From the NCBI RefSeq assembly GCF_000003605.2, contig NW_003120918.1:470567-495290 (forward strand): 24,724 nucleotides of DNA, in the 5' to 3' direction. The position numbers were made by a program, and so were the translations under genes. The stretch is from Saccoglossus kowalevskii. Taxonomy: Eukaryota; Hemichordata; Enteropneusta; Harrimaniidae. Every line of letters starts with the position of its first letter. Position 1 is the first letter of the stretch. The notes below the pieces were generated by a model. That model was not told the DNA's origin. It saw nothing but the letters and a program-made list of their open reading frames with translations, and did no database searches. This document shows positions 17,551 through 24,724 of the stretch, one piece after another.

Positions 17551-19990
17551 AATATTGCTTGCAGAACATTGTTAAAATCACCCACCCAAAAAAACATCAA
17601 TTAAGAATGCCAGTTATGTACTAAATATGTGTTATGTACCGGTACTGCTAGTTGCTCAACCAAATTGTAGTATACTGCTGAATGAGCAATGTTGATTCGA
17701 GCTGTACATTTCGTGATTTACTTTGAGTAGGTTTTACTATTTGCTTCCCTGTAGATTTATTGATGTATTATTATGTATGTTCTTGTAAACCATTGTGATG
17801 AGGACTTTTCAGATGGACCTTGGTTCGTTTGATGTCATATATCATGTATGACAATCGGCTTTATCGGTGTCCATATATAGAGAGAACGGGAAAAACAAAA
17901 TATGCAGATCAATATTTTCAGTTTAAGAATTGTTGAAAGAGACTTGCATGTGCAGTTGTAAAATACTTATTTATCCTTTGTTAGCATTTGACAGTGTCAA
18001 TCACATGTGAATCAATTAAGTAATCTAAATATGGTATGAATATATGTGGAAAATATTTGAAATCATGGTCCAATAATTCCCCCTGTTGTGTTATTTTTTC
18101 TGTGGCTTATCAAATTTGAGGATTCATGTAGCAGGTACTTGCCACAGTGACACACTAGTATGCACGACATCAGTATGGGAATAGAACCACGGTATTCTGT
18201 TTATGATAGTTAGGTAATTGTGTTGGTTGTATTAGGGGTAGGAGGCGCGTTGGTTCATAACTTATTTACCGCATGAAGAGTATTTGACAACAAAAAGAGC
18301 CATAAGTAGTGTACTTTCTGTAGGTGTTCCCCCAAAGAAGCAACTTTTGCGTGTAATTTAATGTCGGGCGACATGGAAAATAGACAAATAGGTGAAGTCT
18401 AAATTAGCTTTACCATACACAGTACTGAATGAAATATTTTCCTCATTTTGTCTGATGCATTGAAGTTGACAGTACGGGGATCAATGTTAGAGGACTATGT
18501 TCGTTGCATTACTTTCATATTGAATAGTTGTAGCTAGTTGGATTGTCATGCTCAATAATTTCATGAAGCTATTACTGTATCATCATGTTTACCATATAAA
18601 CCTTGATCTTGTTAATTCCATAGCTTATAAGTTTGAATTATCTTCAAAGCAAAGTGTACTTGCATTACTTGTGTATGCTGGACTTGTACTGTATTAAAGG
18701 AAGTATACAAAATGCGTTTCCTTTTGTCTTTCACTTATTGCCATTCACTTATTTCTGTTACAGACTGCAATTGTATTGAATCAGCATGTTCCAATGGTAA
18801 TGTTGATTCTATCATTTGGAATTTGTGGTAGTTTTCTTTTTGCTTTTCATAAGTAATATTTTATAGTTTCACGAGCTATTCTGCAAAATTAGTGTTTTAA
18901 CTCGTTATCATTTGTTTTTTCATGGATATCAAAAGACTAAGGGTTCCAAGCATTGTGATGGTGGTCACGAGAAAAGTCATATGAATATCAACTAATTTTG
19001 TGTCAGCCCAACATAACCTTATTTTCATAAGTGATGTGGTGTGTATCATGTGCCTGCTCAAACGTACAAGCCGAACATAATTCGGAGAATAGTATTCAAA
19101 TTCAAGCAATGATCAATGGGCCAGTGCAAGCAAGTCGGATGAGCAAGAATGTTCGATATGAAGGCATGTGTGGGTATCGGATCAAATGCTATCAATGTTC
19201 GAACAATCCCAGTTTTTAACGAAGACCAGGGCAAGCCTCTGTATTTCTGGCATATACCTCCACACTACACCAAACCTAAGCGATGTTCAAAAGGCTGTCA
19301 TGTATAAGATCAAAACAAGGCTCGGTAGTTTATACAATTAACACTGCGTATCACCCATCATTGTTTGAACCATCAACAGATGACTCACTTACTAGCATAG
19401 ATCTTCCTCTATGCTTCTGAATAGAGGTAATGTGAATAAATATCCCACTGAAGTTGTTGTATTTGTCTGTACAGCAGGTCATCCATCAGCCACTTAGTCA
19501 TTGATGACTTCCCTGTATGATCAATTCGCTGTCAACGCTAGTGCAGATGCAGTCATATTCGGCTAGCATCAATTCTGGCAATCCAACACGCCTGGGAACC
19601 TAGACACCCCCGACATCACAGACTGGATTTGGTTCCACGTAATTCTCAAATCGCACCAGAAAGACACTGCTTACACTAATGCATGGACCAGTGGAGAAGT
19701 GTACTTTATCAGTGATAAACATACATCAGAATAGTAATGTCGCACGAACATTTTCATAAGTTACTTGGGCTAACTTTGTACAGAGTTTAATAGCTGATCT
19801 TTGCTTATAAGAAACACGTCTAAACACCTTCCAGGATAACACTGTACAAACTGCATATTATTAGTACCATTAATATCGCATCATAAATCAAGTTTCAGAA
19901 AGTGACACAAAACAATCAGACCAATCTCTTTTTTACCTAGGTAGGTCAAAAGTGTGTATGATGGAATACACAAACATGTTATACAATTAA
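17551..19990. other. GDI 3' region / intergenic, no gene recognised
   Basis: This is AT-rich sequence without convincing coding potential on either strand. Small open frames at 18897-19109 (minus) and 19031-19219 (plus) overlap each other and resemble nothing I know. Part of the left end may be a long GDI 3' UTR. Confidence 0.5.
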
Positions 19991-20700
19991 TTATCTACAC
20001 ATTTATTACCAGCAACAGTTGAAGTTTGTACGTGATCCTATACGATCACACCATCGCGGCGCTACTGTTTACCCGATGGCATTTCATTCAATGAGTTGAC
20101 CGTCTGCAATGTTGTAAATGCATTAAGCCAATTAACAGCGCACAAATAGTTCTTCGACGAGGCTTCTCGTAATATGAGCGCTACACCGTATAATAACTAT
20201 GGTTCAAACGAAAGCACTAGTCATGTAAGGCACAGAGGACGCTGTTTACAATATCACGTTTAACGGATATTAACAGCAGCAATCAGCAACAGAATGTCTT
20301 TAAGTACCGGGTAATTATTTTGCATAGTTGGAAACAAATAAGTCGCTGCAGCCGGAATAAACGCATGCTGACAAACGATCGTTTAAACATTGTCGTCTCA
20401 CGAATATTAACGCATGTCTCTTCACATCGCATCAACTGCTACAAATTGTCAGTGACATTTGCGAATTTACATTCAAATTATGTTACGCAGTGGTTTCCAC
20501 AGAAGACATCGCACAGCGAATACGATTCAATCTCGACGTGAGCATTCCATAGCCGCCTGACTGTCCAGTCACCGAATTCAGGAAATATATTCCTTTCGCG
20601 GACACGAATACGACTCTACCCAGGAGCAAACAGGTACGATTCCGGCAAAACAAAGTTTTTTTTACTCACTGTGACGGTCTAGCTCCATCTTCCGGTGTGA
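19991..20700. other. Locally CpG-richer segment, possible promoter or first exon of an unseen gene
   Basis: By eye CG dinucleotides are more frequent here than in the surrounding AT-rich DNA, for example ACCATCGCGGCGCTAC near 20049 and TTTCGCGGACACGAATACGA near 20595. CAAACAGGTACGA near 20628 could serve as a splice donor. The open frame at 20320-20541 has no recognisable content. A transcription start is possible but unproven. Confidence 0.2.
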
Positions 20701-21158
20701 ATTGGCATAGCAGATTTAACGTCAATGAAACTATTTGGGAATGGAATCCAAGGGGTTACATTAACATAATGGTAAGAATTGGAGACTACCTAATAAATAA
20801 GTATTCTCGGTTTCAGAGGACTGACTGGCTCATAAACCTAGCCCAATGACAAATTAATTCTATATTGGAATACAATTGAGTGCATACAATCTACAACGGA
20901 AGAAAGTAACATTTTGAGCAACCTTTTGAAATCTACGATTCGTGTCATCGACTTTAACCAAATATTATCATACTCGCAGACCCAAATTCAGACGTAACAT
21001 AATTTATGAATAGAACAGGAGATATTATATAGGTAACCTCCAGTTAGCGTTTTCTTTTAGACTAATTACCACCACGTTAATGGCCTTTAACGTTTTCTAT
21101 ATAATTTTATCAGAGTTGGCATTTGATTCAAATTCGATGTGAATGTTGTGAGGTTGAA
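20701..21158. other. Intergenic AT-rich DNA, nothing recognised
   Basis: No coding frame, RNA gene or repeat that I can support. Confidence 0.5.
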
Positions 21159-22005
21159 GTCAAAAAATGAATGAAAATGAATTATACATGTGACAGATAT
21201 AGATGTTTTTGAATTACAACCATTCCAGAACACTAAATACACTAACAAAATGATCATTATATAAAGCCAGTTAGTTCACACAAGCAGAATGAGTTTCATT
21301 CAATTAAACAACTGTTGTTGGCGCATGAGTTGTTAGCATACTTTGCGTGATATTATGTTGTAATTGTTCTAATTTAGAATGTAAAGTTGGAATATCGTTG
21401 ATTTTAATATGTTTCATTAAAGTTATGCATACTGAAAATTGAATTCTTAATTCCATGGCATATTTTCAAATATTGTATATTTAACAAAATTTCCGAAAAA
21501 ATAAAGTTTGTAGAATAGTAATAACAAATATTAAAATAGTAAAACAATGTCACGATAACAAGTTAAATTGTTGAAAAACAAAATGTATGAAAACGAAGGC
21601 TATTATATACATTGATTTGTATTGAGTCAATACCATCACGTTAATATTTAAAAAAAAGGAAAGTAAAATGAGTTTGTTCTTTTCTATAACTCTGTTCTCG
21701 TTAAATCCACTATATTGTCTTTTGTGGCGACAACATTCAGCCAATCGTTTATAATGCTTATTGGCCAATGGTGATTGTAAATTTTGGACATAAGATCACA
21801 CAAAGTATGCTAACAACTCATGCGCCAGCAACAGTTGTTTAATTGCCTATATATAATGATAATATTGTTAAAATATGCACATAATTGTCATGATCATAAA
21901 ATGACTAAATACTAAACAAAATGTATTTAGTGTTCTGGAATGTTTGTAATTCAAAAACATCTATATGTGTCACATCTATAACTTATTCTCATTTATTTTT
22001 GGACT
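21159..22005. mobile_element. Foldback-type element: ~200-bp imperfect inverted repeats around a ~430-bp centre
   Basis: The left arm (about 21159-21357) and right arm (about 21789-22005) are reverse complements with indels. The block 21201-21240 pairs with 21923-21962 over 40 bases with one mismatch. The block 21301-21357 pairs with 21789-21845 over 57 bases with three mismatches. The outer ends also match (AGTCAAAAAAT at the left; the complement AGTCCAAAAAT at the right). The centre has no coding capacity. The structure fits a foldback/MITE-like DNA transposon or an old inverted duplication. No target duplication was recognised at these borders. Confidence 0.7.
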
Positions 22006-22034
22006 AATATTATTATATTCGGTTATACTTACTC

Positions 22035-22260
22035 TAAAATTTATGTATCATTTTCATTTGTATTTGGCATATACATGTCAGTTTATTTCATAATCAGATC
22101 AAAGATGGCCGAATAACGGCTGTTTTTATTTTTGACCATATTACTATATCTCTGTCACTCATGTATTATTTTCATTGATATTTAGCATTTCATAAATGGA
22201 TACATGTACATGTCAATTCAATTTGCAATTTGTCAATACGGCCAACTGGCTGCCATCTTG
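22035..22260. repeat. Old tandem duplication, ~120-bp period
   Basis: TTATGTATCATTTTCATT then TATTTGGCAT and ACATGTCAG (from about 22041) recur as TCATGTATTATTTTCATT, TATTTAGCAT and ACATGTCAA (from about 22160). Each copy is followed by a GGC-containing patch: GATGGCCGAATAACGGC in the first, and CGGCCAACTGGCTGCCATC, in inverted sense, in the second. The similarity is partial. Confidence 0.45.
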
Positions 22261-23407
22261 TTTGTTGAAAATGTGATAACTTGGACATGCTTTCCCTTGT
22301 GATCTATGTTTTTCATTCCTATGTCTTAAACTATAGGGGTCGTCACGCAACATGTGTTCGAATTTGACGTAAATAAACAATCTTCATATACGCCACTTTA
22401 GACTAAAGTTTCAAAGACACGCTCGCGACAACCCCTTCGTTTTAATATGACGAGCGCAAAGAGAACTTTCGAAAATTTAACGGGGACAGTGTCATTTTCA
22501 ATGACTTGTTGGAGCCTGTTTTATGTAATTAAACATTTTTCAGCGATTCTCCACAAATGTGATTGCCAATTCTTGTGACTACATACATATCACATGTCAT
22601 CTTTTATGAAAATGTATATTCAGAAGCCATTTACTGTGTGCCTAATAGTTAGTATGTTTAGTATCATAATTAATAGTAATGTTTATGTATGACAATTTGT
22701 CTGTGAATATAGAAATTAAATTTAATTTATGCTTGTTTACCTAATGAGTCTATGCATATGTCTGTGTCTGTATGTCCCCCTGGTTGATTGCGCAGTGTTG
22801 CAAATAGTATTAATTGTGGAAAAGTATCTGAGCCTGATATTTCTAGACCACTATGCCTCTAGGATATTGAAATAAAAATGCAGTACTTACTGATCTACTC
22901 TTTTATAATATAACTTAAAAGATAAAAGATAACTGTGAAAATGGGAAGTGACGTTTTGTTGTGAATCATTAAAAGCTATTTTAAGCCCAATCCTTCCACA
23001 CAACGTGAATGTGTATGTCTTAACAGAAGGATGGTGGGGAGAAACAAATGGTGGTTACCATCTCTTGATTCCAAACTAAAGCTCAAATTTTGTACAAAAT
23101 CTCATCACTGTGGAATTAAGTGATGCTACCCCCAATTTTTTTCCACATCTTAAACAATGGGACAATTTTCCGTTGCTATCACTTCATGGTACTGAGATAA
23201 AATGATTTTTTGTTTGGCATGTTTCGTAACATATTTTTATTGGATTCACCCCGTTTTGTGCACTTTTTCAGGCATGATTCTATGAGAAAAAAATACTAAA
23301 ATCAATTTATGTGGAAATGAATTCCGCTAATATCTATTTTTTCCACATATAAAATTTAATATGAATTCAATTTGAATTCAAAATAATTTTGTAGTTATTG
23401 TAAAAAT
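22261..23407. other. Intergenic AT-rich DNA with small dyads
   Basis: No gene is recognised. ACTTTAGACTAAAGT at 22395-22409 is a perfect 7+1+7 palindrome in a short CG-richer patch (22340-22490). TGAATTCA occurs twice, at 23362-23369 and 23373-23380. No function is assigned. Confidence 0.5.
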
Positions 23408-24237
23408 CAGCTGCTCAGGTTGATGGTCGTAGCAGCTTCGCACGTTAGGCTAGTAACATCTTTGCAGACTGGGGTTTGTAACAGATTCATGTGTAGGGGG
23501 CAGTAACAGTTTCACATATGATGTAGTAACAACGTCACTGGTTAGTGTAGTGTCAGCTCCACAATTTGAGAGTAGTAATAGCTCCATATAATGGGTATTT
23601 AAAGCTTCACAGGTTAGTGTAGTAACAGTTTCTCATCTTCATAGGTTGATGTAAGAACAGTTTCACAGGCTGGAGGTGATAACAGTTTCACAGGTTGGGG
23701 TAGTAACAGTTTCACAGTTCTGGGTAGTAACAGTTTTACAGGTTAGGGTAATAACAGTTTCACAGGTAGAAGTATAATCAGTTCCACAGGTTGGGGTAAT
23801 AACAGTTTCACAGGTTGGGGTAATAACAGTTTCACAGGTTGGGGTAGTAACAGTTTCACAGTTCTGGGTAGTAACAGTTTTACAGGTTAGGGTAATAACA
23901 GTTTCACAGGTAGGAGTATAATCAGTTCCACAGGTTGGGGTAATAACAGTTTCACAGGTTGGGGTAATAACAGTTTCACAGGTTGGGGTAATAACAGTTT
24001 CACAGGTTGGGGTAATAACAGTTTCACAGGTTGGGGTAATAACAGTTTCACAGGTTGAGGTAGTAACAGTTTTACGGGCTGAGGGCAGCAAAAGCTTCAC
24101 AGCTTTAGAGAAGTACCAGCTTCACTTATAGGGGTAGTAATAGCTTCCAAGGGTGGGCATTAACAGCTCTACATATGGGGTAGTAACAGTGTCACATGTT
24201 GGGGTAAAACAGCTTTACAGGTTGGGATAAAACAGCT
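23408..24237. repeat. Minisatellite, 24-bp unit, about 34 copies, with a 144-bp higher-order repeat
   Basis: The unit is built from GGTAATAACAGTTTCACA plus a GGTTGG-type hexamer. The centre (about 23930-24060) has nearly identical consecutive units, while the outer units have diverged, as expected when copy-number change works at the middle. A variant containing CACAGTTCTGGG occurs at 23713 and again at 23857, exactly 144 bases (six units) later, with matching neighbours. So a block of six units has itself been duplicated. Because 24 is a multiple of three, the minus strand stays open for 145 codons (23663-24100) as a CETVITPT repeat. I do not consider that a gene. Confidence 0.9.
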
Positions 24238-24724
24238 GTTGAGATCTTTTAAGCTTCTCTTTTTTCATAAGACAGTTCCATATTTTGATTTATTGTTATC
24301 ATGTAGTATTTAAAGTGAATTAATGTTTACGATGGGCTAAAGTTTGAAATCCTTAATTACTGGATACAGTACATGTACAATCACGTATTTGTGGCCTTTA
24401 TTTCAGCTACAGTATTCTCTATATTAGAAGTCATTGCTAAACTAGTAGGGGCGGAGTCAATGTCGGTGGGTATGTACATCAACATGAACCATCAGTAGTA
24501 TTACCGAAAACAAAATCGATTGGAATTTAATACACCGAGAACAAAACGATACGTAACTGTTATAGAACCTGAAAATTACAACGCAGAAACATTATCCTAA
24601 GCAATATGTAGAAACAAATATAATAATTAAAAAAAATGCATACAACAGGAAAAACGTGTCTGATAGTAGATGATACATATAAACTGGATTTTAGTTATAT
24701 GTTGACAGTTATTGGTGTATTGTC
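24238..24724. other. Right edge, nothing recognised
   Basis: AT-rich sequence without coding frames or repeats that I can support. Confidence 0.5.

Noticed and set aside
19031-19219. 62-codon plus-strand cysteine-rich open frame overlapping a minus-strand one
   Set aside because: The cysteine spacing does not match a known finger or toxin-like pattern, and there is no supporting splice or start context.
23663-24100. 145-codon minus-strand open frame of CETVITPT repeats
   Set aside because: A 24-bp tandem repeat stays open in any stop-free frame. The frame begins and ends within the array and has no splice or promoter context.

Overview
The window is AT-rich, intron-bearing eukaryotic DNA, most likely from a marine invertebrate animal. 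This rests on a spliced Rab GDI gene with GT-AG introns, Tx1-clade-like LINEs, a second LINE lineage of CR1/L2/Jockey type, a solo LTR, and dispersed AT-rich repeats. A hemichordate or similar deuterostome is my guess only; the sequence does not prove a species.

Bases 1-10600 are a nest of decayed mobile elements, mainly in the plus orientation. LINE copy A runs from the left edge to 3236 and carries ORF1, a 1.5-kb block of ~145-bp tandem repeats, and the start of ORF2. It stops where an 829-bp element with 13-bp terminal inverted repeats begins (3237-4065). LINE copy B of the same family starts right after that element, part-way through ORF1, and runs to about 10600. Copy B is split by a 5'-truncated LINE of another lineage in antisense (about 5094-6237) and by a 683-bp solo LTR with a 4-bp target duplication (7939-8621). 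It has also lost the reverse transcriptase segment that carries the catalytic motif.

Bases 12012-17479 hold the one host gene I can recognise: the last seven coding exons of Rab GDP-dissociation inhibitor (plus strand). They cover everything except about the first 48 residues, which must lie upstream, probably beyond the left edge; the LINE nest would then sit in an intron. Splice phases all agree. Exon 5, however, has one extra base at about 15476 that breaks the frame inside the most conserved GDI motif. Two arrays of a degenerate ~143-bp repeat (10600-11275 and 13860-14765) lie in the introns on either side of exons 1-2 and share the same right flank.

Bases 17480-24724 hold no gene I can support. 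They contain a large imperfect inverted repeat with about 200-bp arms (21159-22005), an old ~120-bp duplication (22035-22260), and a 24-bp minisatellite with a 144-bp higher-order period (23408-24237).

No cellular pathway links these parts. GDI is the functional host gene, and everything else is repeat and transposon history around it. The best leads for new biology are the hydrophobic repeat block between the two ORFs of LINE copy A, the TIR element at the A/B junction, the paired intronic repeat arrays, and the foldback element.
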